Below, piece by piece: positions 44,137 to 59,100 of a stretch of DNA of 64,000 nt (the first letter of the stretch is position 1; each line of letters opens with the position of its first letter). The notes beneath the pieces were generated by a model. The model saw nothing but the letters and a program-made list of their open reading frames with translations, was not told the DNA's origin and did not search any database. The stretch is from contig CAYPNF010000035.1 of assembly GCA_964411985.1 (NCBI GenBank), positions 1 through 64,000 on the forward strand, written 5' to 3'. Position numbers and translations under genes: made by a program. This DNA comes from CAYPNF01 sp964411985. Its GTDB lineage: Bacteria > Verrucomicrobiota > Verrucomicrobiia > Limisphaerales > J093.

Positions 44137-47100
44137 TCACTGTTGCCGAAGACCCAACAGGATGTTCCACACCCCTCCTGATTCAGTTTGGTCCACCACG
44201 GGCAAGCCCATGGACACCGCACGAAGAGCTCCGTCCCCACGTATCCGGTCAGGCCCCATCGATTCATACGCCAGGGTTGCCTTCGTGATGAGGCTCAAAC
44301 CCACCGTGTGGCTGAACCGAAGAGTGACCGGACTCACCAGGGGTCCACCAGCCATCTGTGCCCGTCGCTGTAAAGCCAGATTGACCCAGTAGCCTGTCGC
44401 TTTGGCGGAGACTACCAGGCTCTTCCCCGACTCAGGCAAGCGGGTCATGTAGTGTCCACGGAACGCGGACAGATCCGCTGAGCCAACCGTGCCGTCCGAA
44501 TTGACGTCAAACGCCGCGGCATAGTTGGCACCTCCAACCGACGACGAGTGGGCCCTTCGGAACCAGTAGGTATCATAGAAGTCAACGTCACGATCGCCAT
44601 CGATATCGCCAAAGTACCGGAAGAAGGACGAACTAAAGACGCCGTTGGACCCTCCGGGCAGCGTCACCTGCAACTGGTTCCCAGCGGCATCGGTGATCCC
44701 CGCAGCAGTCAGCTGGAAGACATAATTGCCGTCAACGAGCGATCCCCCCGGAAGGGTCGAGAAGACAATCCGAACTCGGTTCTGAGCCTCCATCTGGAGC
44801 TGGAGAGCTGCAGCGTCCACCGGTACGGAAGTCGTCGTGTTTTGTAGTACAAGGTTGTTTGCGGACAAACTCGCGGACACATCCTCATCAAAGCCCAATC
44901 GAAGGTTCGTAACCATGGACCTCTGCAGCTGCCCATCAACGATCACAAAATCGACAAGCTTCGGCGCCACTTGGTCGAGGACGATGGTTCGCGAGGCCAC
45001 CACTGTCCCGGTCGCATTCGTGATCTGCATGCGGATCAAGTTCTCGCCCGCCTTCAGCCCAACGTTGGAGAAACCGAACTCCCCGTTCACGTCTGCCACC
45101 GCGCGCCCGTCATCGAACCCATCCCCATCCAAGTCCAGGAGTACTTCTTGGTTGGGCCCCGTACCGCCGGTCAGGCCGACAGAGCCAATGTTGGTAATCC
45201 TGTCCCCCTTGACGCCAGAATCGCTTCCCGATGCCAAATCGAATTCCAAGGAAGACGCGGAAACGAAGGCGACATGATCCACCACCACCCGGCTGCCCGC
45301 TTTCGTTCCCACCAGGTTGAAGAACAGGGTCACGACGGAACCTGCCGGGACCTTACGAAGATCGATCTCAACCTTCACCGGCTGTGTCACCTCAAAGGCT
45401 TGCCCGGAAGCACCCGCGCCTGCCACTTTGACGTTCGAACTGTACCTCAGACTCCCGTCCGACTGCAGATTCACCGTCGCGTCCGTGCGGGTAAACTCCG
45501 AAATAGACGCAATGGTCTGTCCGAGGTCGCTCGAGGAAACCAGCGCAACCTCAAATGCGGTGGGTGACTCGCTGGCGGTCCCGCTCAGCTGCGCACTGAC
45601 CAGCGTAAACCGCAAGGCAAGGGTGTTGGCAGGCACTAAGAATGTCTGCGAGAACTGACTCAGCTGCTCGCCTCCGCTGTTGAGCACGCCCTCGCCCGAC
45701 ACCACCACCGCCGATCCCCTGGTCGCCCAGCCGAAGTCGGGCTTCGCAGAGTTGGCTTGATCGAATCCCCCGTTGTACAAACCCAAAGCACGGTTGCCAA
45801 AGTCCAGGCCTGAAACGACCATTCCACTGGTGCTTACCTCCGCCTGATACTTCCCATTCGTTGGCACTACCAGTTCGAGCCCGCCTTCACTCAGCTGGCG
45901 TACAATATACGAGCCCAAACCTAACCCCTCGAACACGTACTCTCCCGCGCTCGACGTGCGGGTCACCAACTCGCTACTGCTGAGGAGTCCATCCCCGTTC
46001 GCGTCGAGAAATACCGTCACGCCGCCCAAACCCGATTCGTCAGTCGCCTTGAAACCATCGCTGTTCCTGTCCAAGTAGACCGTTCCGCGCAGCGATCCTA
46101 GCACATAGCTACCAAGATCCACGGATCCGAACACCCCACCGGAACCCACCGTCACCAGTCTGGTTTGGGTCGAGTAATTCGCCTCCAGCAACGGCACCAC
46201 GGTGTAAGCGCCAGCCGCGACCCCCGTAAACCGGTAAGAACCGTCCACTGCGGACACCACGCTCAACTCACCCGCATCCGCTGCGCCATTCCCATTGACA
46301 TCCAGTAACACCGGAATCCCGGGCATCGGCGTGTCTTCCGCATCCCGAGAACCATTTCCGTTTCGATCCAGGTAAAGGATACCGCTCACCATGCCGCTCT
46401 GGAACATGCCGAAGTCCAGGGAGGTCATTGGCGCCCCGGGAAGAGTATCCACCGGATAGGAGGAGTAGTTCGCCGGATTCGGCTGGGTCACAGCAAACCC
46501 AGCGGCAACCTCAACGGTGATCTGATAACTCTGACGGGACTCCACGGTGAGCAGGTAGGCCCCGGTTTCGTCGGTAAGAGCCACCGTTTCGGACGGGTCC
46601 AGCACTCCGTCGGCGTCCGCGTCGGCAAAAATCCGCCATCCTTTCAGGCCCGTCTCGCCTACGTCACGGACCCGGTTTCCATTCGAGTCGAGGTAGACAG
46701 ATCCACTTAGGGTCACGGTTGGGTTGGCACCGACGTGCACTTTGCCGCTCGAGTACTTGGAATAGACGGGCACCTGCCCTTCGGCCAGGATCACCCCGTA
46801 GACAAAGTAGTCGCCCGCAGGCAGGTTGGACACGTTCCATGTGTAAGATCCTGGTCCATCCTTCTCCGCCAAGGCATCGCCAAGGCTGATTCCGTCATAT
46901 CCCACGTTGTCCGTATCATAGAACAGATAGACCTTCGCCTCGTTACCGGGAGAGAACGCCTGGTAATCGATGGACACCTCCGGGCCCGCCACTGTGCTCG
47001 AGGGATTGGTGACGGTCATGGTCGGCGGCACAAAAGGCGACTCGCGCAAGGCGCTAAACTGCACGCTTCCCAATTCCGATCCATTCGAAAGGATGAGCCG

Positions 47101-50100
47101 GTAGAGTCCCGCGGATGGGCTCTGGATCACCACCGTTCGCCTGCCCAACCCACTCAGGTCGTTCACCACCGCCATGCCGTTCGCAGCAAACTCCGCCTCC
47201 GAGATTCGCGTGCCGTCAGGTTTCTGGATAAACAACGGGCCGGGAGTGGCATCCTTGTTGTCCCAACTAGCTCCCGCCAACAGCACTTTGGTTCCAGCCT
47301 GCACGTCAAAAGTGCCTGCCACCTCACCAGCCATCAACGTCGGCAGGTGCGGCATGACCGACCAACGCGCCAGAGCCGCAGTCAACTTGGAACCAGTCAG
47401 CGCTCCAACCTCTTCCACACCCAACCGCCTCCAGGAACCATCCATGTTCACCTGGATACCAAGCACCATCTTCCCGTAAATGGGTATCTCCGCCACACCC
47501 CAGCCCGCCACGTAGCCACCAGGAACTGAGAAGTGTAATAGCCCGTTGCCGCTCCCGACAGAATACCCACCAATGATCGGAACTGCATCCGGAATCCGGA
47601 CGGTAGCCGACCCGGATCCATCAATCCTGAACCCAGATCCGGTACTAATGTTGAATTTGCCCGTCTCGATAATCGTGCCAAATAGGAAGTTCAGGGTTCC
47701 CGTGATATAGAATGTCCCATACTTCCAGTTGATCCCGACGCCGAGCGAACCGACCGCCAACCCGCTACGAGAGCCCGACTTGATGTTGCCGACGACCACC
47801 GCCTCGCCGCTTCCCTCAATCCCATCCTTGCTCAACGTCACGGTGATATCCAACCCAAGCGCCGTGCCATCGATCGGACCGCCCAGCATGGACGGCAGCG
47901 GAATGTGGATGGCTGGGCCGGCAGTCAGAATGATGGTTCCGGTAATCTTGATGGGAGCTTTGGGATCGGAAATGTTGTCAATCTGGGCACCAATGCCGTA
48001 CAGGAACGCCCCGGTGGTTCCCAAAGCTATGGGAGGAGTGATGTTCTCAATCTTCAAACCAACGGTGTTCAGCTTCGACTCAAAGAAGCCCACGGTCGCC
48101 TCCAGGGTAATCCCTGGCGGGAAGGTCAGAGAACCGGTCCCAGTCACTTTCTTAGCCTTGGTGTCAATCTCCAACGCAACCTTCTCGAGAATCCAAGCGC
48201 CCGGGACAATCTCAATCTTACCAATCTCGATCTTACCCTTGAGGTTCACCTCGTTGGTGTCCCCTTTGCGTACGATCTCGATGTAGTTCCCTTTCTCCTC
48301 CGCAAAGTCAGCCGTGGCGGTGAAGCTGCGAATCGTAACCCCCAGCACACCCGTAATGACGAAGCTGTCGCTAGCCTTGTCGCGGGTGTAAGTCAGCTTC
48401 AAATTACGACCCTCGACCTCGATCACGTTGAACAGGCTGAACTTGACGGTACCGAAAGTGATGCTTCCACCCGTGAGATAAACCTCGCGCTCGTTGATCA
48501 CCAGTTTGTTCTTGCCCTCCACCTCGCCGGTAATCTTGCCGCCGCCCACCAGTTTCCCAAATTTCTCCGGGAGGGTGATTGACCCCTGCAATTCCAGCTT
48601 CGGATCCCAAAGATCCTTATCCTCCGAATTCACATCGGGAATGAACTTGGCCCACTTGATAACGATCTCCACGCCGAACATTCCCAGCTTGACGCCTTCC
48701 TCCTTGCCAAACTCAACATAGTCCAGGCGCCCATTCTTGAAGGCCAGCTTCACCTTCATGCTATCCTTGTCCGGGCTGTGCAATTCGGTCTCACCCGTAA
48801 CCTCGGTTTCCTTGCCGTCAAAGTCCTTTTTCACCTCAAAGACGATCTTCTGGAAACTCCAGCCAGCTTTGAGATCAATCTTGTCCACGGTCAGCTTCGC
48901 GTTCGCCTGGTACTTCACAACACCATCAAAGAGCTGGATGGTGACCCCACGCTCCTCTCCCGTCTCGGGATCCTTGGTCATATCCACCACCGCTCCATTC
49001 AGCGCCGGAATCTCAAATTTCCCGCCCAAGGTCACTTTCTTGACGTCCTTGGTGTAGACAAACTTCAGCCTAGCGTCAGTGGCCTTTACCTCCAGTTTGC
49101 CCAGCAACAGGAAGGTCTCCGTGGACGCAAAAACCACTTCGCCTCCCGTGATCTCAATGCCGTCGCTGTTCACCAGAATCTCGTTGGCAGGTTCCTTGGC
49201 TTCCTCTTCATCACCGCCTTCTTCAGCGAGTTTGGGGCTGTCAGATCCGGTCGATCCGTCGCCCGCCTCGTCAGCCGGCGCGTCTGCCCCGATCTTGATC
49301 ACGATCTTCCGGCCACCCGTCAACTTTTCCGGCAACTTCATCTCGCCTTGCAGCGCCAGCTCCGGATCCCAGGCATTGTCATCGTCGCTGTTGCGATCGA
49401 GCACCAACCGCAAGCCCTTGACCGTCACTTCAAAACCCACCAGCTGGAACTTGAGTACGTGATCCTTCTTGGTAAGTTCCAGCTGGGCATTGGTCGGCGT
49501 GATCGTAAGGCTCGCCTCGTACGGTTCCTCCGCTTCCGGCGCCTTCAGCTTGGTCTCCCCCTTGAGCATCGGCTTCTCAGGATCGGATGTGTCGACAGTC
49601 AGCTTGATGTCCAAAATGCGATAGGAGCCATCCTTGGTGATAAAGAACGGTCCCGTGAAAGTAATCTCGCCTACCACCACGAACCCCTTGTTGGTCAACT
49701 TCACATACTTGTCCTTACCGGTGAAGTCGATGATCACCTGGCGAGTCTTAAAGCCCTCGTCCGTCGCATAGAGTGTCTCCAGGGTGATCTTGGCCCGGAA
49801 GATGGCGCCGTACTCATCCTCCTTGGTATCCAACACAAATTCGATCGAAGTGTCCTCGATCTTGCACTCCAGGCTCTTGAATGCCTTCGCCTTGGCAATG
49901 CTCTTGGACTTGATCGGTTTCTTGTCCGCAGTGTAGATGCCTTCTTCGTTGATCAACAGCCGTTGCCCATCTTTGTCAGGAACAATAATATCGAGCTCCG
50001 GATCGACGTCCTTCTTTTCCCCAATCAGCCCAGCCGGAAGATCTCCCCTCCCCGACATCTCAAATTGCGGATCCCACAGATCCGAATCCTTGGTGTTGCG

Positions 50101-53100
50101 GTCCGGAACAAAGGTCACTTTCACATCGGTGATGAAGTCGATTCCCATCACCTTCAGATTCTTCTCGGTAGGCTTCAAGGTCCACTTGATCACCTTGTCC
50201 GTGCCTTCCGTCACCTTCTCAAAAGTAAACTCAAACCAAACCTTGTCGGTGTTGTCGCCGCCTTTGGCCGTCCCCAACACTTCCCATGTGCCATCGGTCT
50301 TCCCGTTGACGATGATGCTAATGCTGCCCAGGAGCCACTCCTTATTGATTTTGATCTTCAGAATGTTCAAGACACCGGTCATCTCGATCCGGGATCCGCC
50401 TCCGTTCGGGGTGATGAGGAAATGAGGGCTTAGTTTCGGCGACTTCAAGTCCTCGAGACGAGTGGACGAGATCTTCAGCTCGACCAAAGAGTCTGCAAAC
50501 TGCGGGAGTTTAAAGAACCCAGACAGGGTGAGGTAAGAGTCAAACCCAGCGGCGCTGGCCTTGCTAGCATCGAGACGCTCGCCCACGAGCATAATGCTGG
50601 ATGGCTCCATGATGAAGCCATCCAGCTTGAAAGAAATCCCCTTCAAACCAAGAGCCTCCGCCGCAAAGGCAACTCGCCCTCCGCTCTGTAGGATGATCAC
50701 ATTGGCCACCCTCTCCGACAGTTTTCGGCTAATGTCGATCTCGGAGCCAGCTCCCGCCCCAAAGCCCTCCGGAAGCTTCAGGACTAACGGGTTGATGTAA
50801 AGCTCCCCGGGATAGGAATCCTTGTCAGCAGTCTTGCCGTCGGGACTCGCACTGCCTTTCAGGGCCAGGCCAATCTCACCGATCCGCGAGAACTCCACCC
50901 CACCCAGCTTGACAAATCCCTTCAACTCCCCGAGCAGCGGCCGTCCCAGCACTTCCAGTTTGCCATCCGCTCCAAAGCGGAATGAGACCTCTCCATCCCA
51001 AAGCGCCAGAGAAGGATCATCCGCCGAAAACGCTTTGCCACTCAGAAGAACGGAACCAGCAAATCCACCCTTCTTACCCATGGTTACTTTGACGGCACCC
51101 GTGACCACAAAGAGGGGCTTGAAAGCCGACCCTGCCTCAGGCTCGAACCCGACCTTGATTTGCGTCATCGGATCACTGGAGGCTACGTTGTCTTCGCCAG
51201 GTTTCACCTTCCATCCGGACGCAGGCTCAAACCGTAGCGGGTTGGTGCTGCCCACCGGGGTGTTCCTCGTCTCAATGTTGTCGACCTTTCCGCCCTTGTC
51301 CCCGTCCTTTCGCTCTGCAATCTTCGTCCCAGCCGGCTGCTCGGCCACATCGCCACTGGTCGGTTTCTCCATCTCCTTGGTTGGAGACGAGCCCCCCGTC
51401 TTCGCCACCGTGTCCACCGCGACCACCCAAACCAGCTTGTCTGGGTCTATCCCTTTTGGCACCACGATCCCGCTGAAGTCGATGGAAGCATTTCTCACCC
51501 GTTCAGTTCCCGGCATCATGGAGCCACTGAACTCCGAAGTGTCTTTGAGCACCTTCACCCGCAGGTGCCAAACACCCGCAGCAATGTCGTTCGCTGCGCC
51601 ATAGTCCTGATCGGTACCGATCCAAATTTCCTCGGCCCATTGAACTCCCAACGGCACTCGCCCATCACCACCGTTCTTCACCACATAATTCAACTCGCTC
51701 TTGTCACTGATAACCTGGAACGTGCGGCTAGCCTCATCAAACCATAGCCAGGGCCGGTCAATGCTAGCCACAAACAGGTTAGGCAGCTGCAGGCGAATCG
51801 CCGCAGTGAATTTGTTGTTTGCTTCGTTCGATTCGAGAAGGCCATCGCTCTCGTCGAGCCGCACCTCCCATCGCAAACCGCTATTCACAAGATCCACACT
51901 CACCGACCCCGGATCACTATCGACGCCCACCGATGGGATGGTCAGCTTAATGTTCCTCTTCCCTGTTTCGCTGTAGAAGTTCTCTGCCAGCAACCGGCTG
52001 TAGCCAGAATCGTTCACCAGATAGATCCGCTCGGACCAAGTAGACCCGTCAGGCTTCCAAGTAGGCGGCATCGAGACGCTGTAATTCAACACCGCCTCCT
52101 GCCCTGGTTCGACCGCGTCGTTCGTAAAGGAGCTCACGGTCAGGTCAGCCCCAATACTGAGTCTCGAAGTCAACCCCTGCGGACGCCCCATCCCCGTATC
52201 AATCTTGCCGATAAAGACCTCGGGGTTGATCTTGTCCAAGGGCATCCGGCTCAGCGTCTCCGCGTCGGTGCTGCGTACCGTGGCAATCAACTTCTCCACA
52301 TCGTACACATAGATCCCCCGATCCAGCCCCCCGCGATAACCCGCGAGGAGCTTCTTGCCGTCCGGCGACAACACCAGGTTGTCCGGGAAGCTCAACGGCA
52401 CCATGATCGTGGCCGCCACCAGTTTGGGACTCCCAAACGGATCCACTACGATACCGATATTTCCGCCAGCGGTGAACGGCCGAATGTTGGGATCGTGGGA
52501 GGGAAGACCCTCCATAAACCGGTTGAAAGCGGTCACGAATGCATAACTTCCATCAGGCAGCACCGCCGCGGCGATGGCATTGTTCACGTCGAACGCATCC
52601 GTCGGAATCCCCAGATTCATCGCCGCAAACTGTTCCAAGATACCTGAAACCGATCCAAAACCCTGCCCATCCGTCTGCCGATTCGCAAACACGATCTGCC
52701 CGGAACGAGAGCCTGCGGTCACTCCATAGGGCTCGTTGCCCGCCACAAAACCCGCCACTTGCTTTAGCGGCTCCTCACGCTTGGTCCGGTCGATCTCGCA
52801 CACCAGGATCTGTCCCTCAGCCGTATAGCCGGGCCTGCCAAACATCACCGAGTCCGGTGCCGCCATGTACACTTTGGTGCCGTCGGCATCCACCGCAATG
52901 CCGCGCAGACCGCTGGGAGCAGGCGTCACGTAAACAGTCTGAACCACCTGGTGATAGGACTTCGAGTAAGGCATGATGTCGATCACGTACACCGCGCCCA
53001 CCTGCTCATCGGTCACGAAGAGGTACTCGTTTGCAGAATCGGAGGCGACCCAGAAGGCATTCGCGCCCTCCGGCAACTGAATGGTATCGACCTCCGGAGT

Positions 53101-56100
53101 CGTCATGTCGACATCCAACGGTTGCAGCCCCACGGCATCAAAAACGGCCACCTCGTTCTGTCCCTGAATTGTGGCGTAGACGCGAGTCAGATCCATCGTC
53201 AGGGTGAGCGCCCGGGGACTCCCAGCGAATACGGTCATCCTCAGCACCGCGGAAGGCTCGGGATTCCGAGTATCTACCACCATGATCTTGTTCTCACTGC
53301 TCAGCGCGGCAAACACATATCGATTCTCCACCGGCACCCGAACCGCCTTACTCTGAACCACCCGCTCCTTCAACACCATTCGCGATCCGTCATCCGATGG
53401 CACATACGCGTTCTGGTGTCGCAACACTTTGATGTCGGCAATGCCTACCGTGACCCCCAAAGGAACAGGCACCTTGAGAACCTTCGAACCTGCGTCGTAG
53501 ACCAGATCCTTCCCAGCCACTTTGATCACGGGTGAGTCGCCGGTCCCCGAGATCCCTCCCGTGGCTCCTGAAAGTGTAAAGGATACCTCCACGTCCTCCA
53601 ATTTGGACCCAAGCCCCTCGGGAGCCTTATCCCAGAGCAACCGCTCCACCGTGAGTTGGACCACCCCCTGCACCCCCGCGCCTAGATCCTCAAACGCGTA
53701 GCGAACCCGGGTCACCACAGCCGGCTTGCTCGGATGATCGGTCGGCAGGACTTTGTTGGGCAACACGACGTCAACCTCCACGGTCTTGTCCGCCAACACT
53801 TCGACTAGTTCCGAGGTGAAGACCGGAGCCGGCGTATCGATGATCGTCTCGCAATGGTAGATCTGCCACGAGCGCGGCACGACCATGGCGATGTAGTCGA
53901 AGATGCGCTGAATCTCCGCATCGATTAACCGGAACCCAACGTCGTAACTCAGTTCAATCGCTATGGCGACTCCCAAGCCAAAGGAAAGACCAGCGCCTCC
54001 GCCGGTGGAAGGCTGCATCTGAACATAGAAGGCGCTGCTCATCTCCGAGACTGGATTCTGCAGCGTCGCAGTGCCGCGGATGCTGCCCAAGCTGCCCGGC
54101 ACCACAAAACTAACCAGGTAGTCGCCCGACTTGCGCACGCCAGTCGTAGGCAGAGGGGTTCCCGTATGCACCAGACCGTCCGCTCCCACCACTCCATACT
54201 CCGTCTGGATCCACGCCTTCTGCGACGTACCATCCACTCCCGGCACCGTACCCATGCGGTACAAGATGACCTCCGTGCCCGCCGCCAGACCAAGGACCGG
54301 GACACCTAGTTGAGCTCGCCTCGCCAGGGGCACCGTGCCGACTTCCAACCGGAAGGCAGCCGCAAAGTTCATCCCCGGAAGCAACGCATATCCCAACTCC
54401 GAGGCTTCGAGTTTCTGAATTGAAATCGCAGTATCCTTCTCCAACGCCCCCGCGGGCAATGCAACCTGGTAACCATCGGCGTTCCGGACCATTCCGCCCA
54501 ACACGCCAATCATTTGACCCTGCGATTGGGGCGATACCACCGTGATCCGAATGGTCTTCTCGACGAATCGCTGGGTGACGATGACCTCGAAGGTTCCTTC
54601 CGTCAGCCCGGTGATCAGGCCATCTGCGCTGACGGTGCCGATCTCATCGTTGGTGCTGGTGTAGATCGTACCAGCGGAACCCAAAGTCAGATCCGAGCCA
54701 TCGGGAGCAATCACGAACAGACTCTGCGTGCCACCACCCGTGGAGATCGTGTAGGAATCGGAGGCGATCTTGAGGCCGCCAGCTAGCAACAGACGGTCCG
54801 CGTCGCTCACGGGGGTGCCCACCAGGACGGCAGTCGCATCGTGCAACGGACCTTTGCTCACGACAAGCGTCGTTCCTCCATCGCCCAGTGCCAAAAGCCT
54901 GCCCTCGGTCGTCACGGTCATCACCGACGCGTTGCTCGAACTGTACGACACGTAGGAGGCGGGCAACTCAACCCCCAGTTGATCCGCAAAGTCACCCAGC
55001 ACGGTAAGCTTCGAACTCTGGCCTGCGATCATGGCAGGATGCCTCGGCGTAAGAGTAATGCGAAGAAGAGGCGATGAACTCACCGTGACGGTGACGGTTG
55101 AGGGTTCCGAGACCCGATACCCATCCGTGACGCTGAAGGTGAAGGAGGCAACTCCGGAGTACCCAAGCTCAGGCTCAAAGATGGCCGTCTTCCCATCTGC
55201 CCCCAGCAACACCGTCCCATGGCTGGCTCCACCCAACAACAAATGCCAACGGTCACCCTCGAAATCCTGAACCAGAGAGGACAGCGGCACAGCCGCGCGA
55301 AGTCCAGTGTGCGTTGTCACCGTCCCGCTGAAAGTCGAAGGAGCCTGGTTGGCCTTGAAGCCGCTATTTCGTCCCACGAGTAATAGGTCCAAGCCGTCGA
55401 TCCGTCCATCCCGGTTCGCGTCCAACGCGCGGGTATAGCCGGCGCTCCCCACCACTTTCCCCTGAGCTCCCTGCACCGCCACTGCGTCCGTTCCATCAAC
55501 ACGCCGGTCGCTGTTCGTATCGCCAGCGAGGAATACCTCGAGGGTGTAACCCGCAACAGCCCCACTGCCGGTCGCCTTCTCCTCAACAACATACACACCT
55601 GGGGCACTAATTCGGTAGAGGGCACGACTCCGCCGCGTCTCACTACTCCCTTCCAACCGCTCGGCCCCGGACATCGTGGCAATTTCGGTCAGCCCACTTC
55701 CACTGCTCTCGACTTCAAGACCCAGAATCAACTCGCCACCGTAAGCACTGGCAAACTCGCTCTCCGTTACCACGAACGCATAACGCTTGGCCTGGCCAAG
55801 GCTGGTAAACGAATCGTTGCGGATGGTTCCAAGGTACTGCTGCGATACCCCAAGGAAAGCGTCAATAGCCGTGTTTCCAAGCCATGTACCGTCGGAGGCA
55901 TACTGGAGCGTGAAGCTACCCGTGTCCTGAATAACTGTCCCGAGGCGAAGGCTGGTCTCGTCATATCCATAGAACGACTTGGAACCGGCTTTGAGATTAT
56001 TCGTCAGGATGAGACACGCAGAGTTATCATAGTCGTAAGTCAGCAACGCACCCCGGCTATCGGCCATCCCGCTTACCCGCCCAGCACGGTCGAGCTGGAA

Positions 56101-59100
56101 CTGGAGCCGATCCCCATTGGCCGCCACCACTCCACTTTCGCTCCAGGACAGCACGACGCCGGAGGCACTGGTTTGCCGGCGGAGTCCATCCTTCACGGAG
56201 TAGTCAAACCGCGCTCCCGAACTCGCGATGAGCGAGAAATCGATCTCTCCCCAACCGCCCTTGGTCAGGTTGTACGGCAAGCCAGTTCCAACCTGGTAGA
56301 ACGCGCCTCCCGCCTTCTCCAGCAACACGTCCACCGTCTCCAGACGGTATCCCGTCGCTTCGTCCGCACTCCACGCCGGCCGATAGAGCGCAACCCCAGG
56401 TCCGGCCACCGCCGTAGGCGCAAAGGTGAAGCCAACCCGTTTCCCGTCCGGCCCCGTGACATAAGCCCGCGTCCCCTCCGCATATGGGGCATACACACCG
56501 AGACCTTCCTCTCCTGTCAACGGTGCATTGCTCGCAAAGTCAGGCTCCAGACCGATGAAGCTCCAACCATTCCCGAACAGGCCGCCCGAAGTCGCTTCCC
56601 TAGAGGAATAACTCCGCCGAATCTCCAAGGTGTATCCGTTGAGAACATAACTCCCATCGGTAACCGCGACCTGAGCCCCAGTCGAGGTGCTCGAACTGAT
56701 CTCCACCACCCGTACGATGCTATCCCTGCGTCCTCCGATATCCGTGGCACTCAGTGTGATTACATAGATTCCATTCGCATAGTCCCCAGCGCGGAGAAGC
56801 GCCAGTCTTCCTTCGACGCTGGAATTCCCCATCGCCAAAGTCCTCACTTCGGAGGTGCCATGCCGCGCTATGCCCACCCTATACTCCAGAAGATTCGTGT
56901 CCTGCACCGCCCCCGTAATCTCGAAATCGCCATGCAGGATCGAGCTCTGCAGCGGCCCATCCATTCGCAGCACCGGAGGCAGGAGATCCGTAGGATCTCG
57001 CACCAGAAGATCACTCTCCACCGTCGCTGAAACCGCATCAATGTCGACCGCAGTCGCCACGATGTGGTACTGACCAGGCTCAGCCGGCACAAAGGAAGCC
57101 CGGCCAAAGGAGTCCAGCGTCAGCAACTCCCCGTCCAACCTGATCGATACAGCCGCGATGTCAGCAATGCCCGAAGCCGTCGCCTGGATCCAGACCGACT
57201 GGCCGGGCAGAACCGCAAACGATGGCGTTGTCTCCAGCCGAACATGAGGCGCAATCGCCTCGCGGGAGACGACCAACTGCAATGTCTGGCTAGCCGTCAA
57301 CTCGCCATCGCTCACCACGACCCTCAGATTGTAAGTCCCTTGCTGTACACCCGTGGGCGTCCACGTCAGTTTGCCGGAATTGCCATCGAACGACGCCCCG
57401 ACAGGCAGGCCTGTCAAGGTGTAAGTCAGGTCGGTGCCTGGATCAGGATCCAGACCTTTGAAGTCGAGGCTGAACGACTGATCTACCAGGACCACCCGGC
57501 TGCTGATACGGGGCACTGTCGGGGCTCGATTGACATTGGTCACTTGAATCTGCGCGTCAAAGAAGGCAAAAGCCCCGCTGGTGTCGGTCACCACAAACCG
57601 CACCCCATAAGCACCAGCTTGGGTGTAGTCCGGCGTCCAGGAGAAGACTCCCGTTTTCGCGTCGAGCGTAGCACCTGAGGGCAAGGAGCCCGCAACGGAC
57701 AAAGCGGTGCCGTCTCCATCGGGATCACCCACACTCACCTGGAAGTTGGTGACTAGGCCCTCCAAGGTGGTCACTGGCAGGATCGGGCTGATCACAGGCG
57801 GCCGGTTGACATTGCCCACCGAGACGGAGAGGGTCTGGAGCGCAGTCTTGTTACCATCGGACACTTCCACCTTGATGCTGTAACTCCCCGCTTGCAGATA
57901 GCCGGGCTGCCAAGTCAGCGTGCCGCTGGATGGATCCAGCTTTGCTCCCGCCGGCAACTGGCTCGCGCCGAAGAAGAGCTTGTCTCCGTCATCATCCTGC
58001 GCTGTCACCTTGAAGCTCAGGGTCTCCCCTTCCTTCAGGAACTGCGCGGGCATGACTGGCAGGACGGGTGCGGTGTTCGCCGCACGGACCGTCAAGCGAA
58101 CCTCCAGGCTATCCGAAAGCGCCTTGGCAGAAACCCCGTTGCCGTCATCGGTCACTCTGATAGTAATCGTCCGGGCTCCCAGATCAGCAGCCGTCGGGGT
58201 CCAGCGAAATTCGGCAACGCCAAAAAGTGTGGATGGAATCAGGGTAGCGCCAACCGGTAAATTCGCCCCGGAGAAGTTCAGGACGGTTTGGTCCAGATCA
58301 GAGGCGGTCACCTTGAAAACCAATGCTTCCCCAACCACCGCGACTCGGTCTCCAATGTAGCTCAGTACCGGTTGTGCATTCTCCAGTTTGGAGGTCAGAA
58401 TGAAGGTGTACTCCCCACTGAGGGCGGCCGCCGCGACCCCGTTCCCATCGTCCGTAGCCCGAACGGTGACAGTGTAGCTCCCACGGTCGCTCATGCCCGG
58501 GCTCACCCGTATCAGGCCCGTCCCATCCCCGTTATCCTTGAACGTACCAAATTCGGGCAGGCCCACGATGGAAAGCACGGGAACCGTACCGTTGGGATCA
58601 GTCGCTCGCACCAGGAATTCCAACTGTTTGCCAGCCTCAACTTCTTTGTTTCCGATCACTTGAACCACCGGGGGAGCATTGGTATCGAACACGGTGATGA
58701 CGAGGGTGGCCTGATCGTTCGTCGCCGTGCCAGTCCCATCGCCGTTATCGGCAACATGGAACGTCACCTGGTAGGATCCGGCTTGCGCAAATCCAGGTGT
58801 CCATCGGAACAGCTGAGTGGCGGTGTCAAAAGCGGCTCCACTCGGAAGCGAGGAATGAGTCCAACTGAGAACCGGCTCCGTACCCTCTTGCACCAGGGTT
58901 CCGTCAGGCAATTGATACGACTCGCCTGTCGGCTGATCCGGATCCAAGGCCTGTAGTCGAATCGTCAGAGCCTGTCCCTCAAAGACTGCCCAGGCGTCCA
59001 CCGGCACCATCCGAACCGGTCCGTTCACGTTCAGCACCTCAAAGTGCATCACTTTCTCCGTCACACCCTTTCCGTCGCTCGCAAGGATCCGAAGGTCATA

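Noticed and set aside
48778..50433. 551-codon plus-strand open frame opposite the giant gene, and many similar ones (e.g. 56173-57030, 46735-47529)
   Set aside because: Shadows of the strongly biased codons on the minus strand; low-complexity His/Arg/Leu-rich products with no domain, and the opposite strand has recognisable domains throughout.
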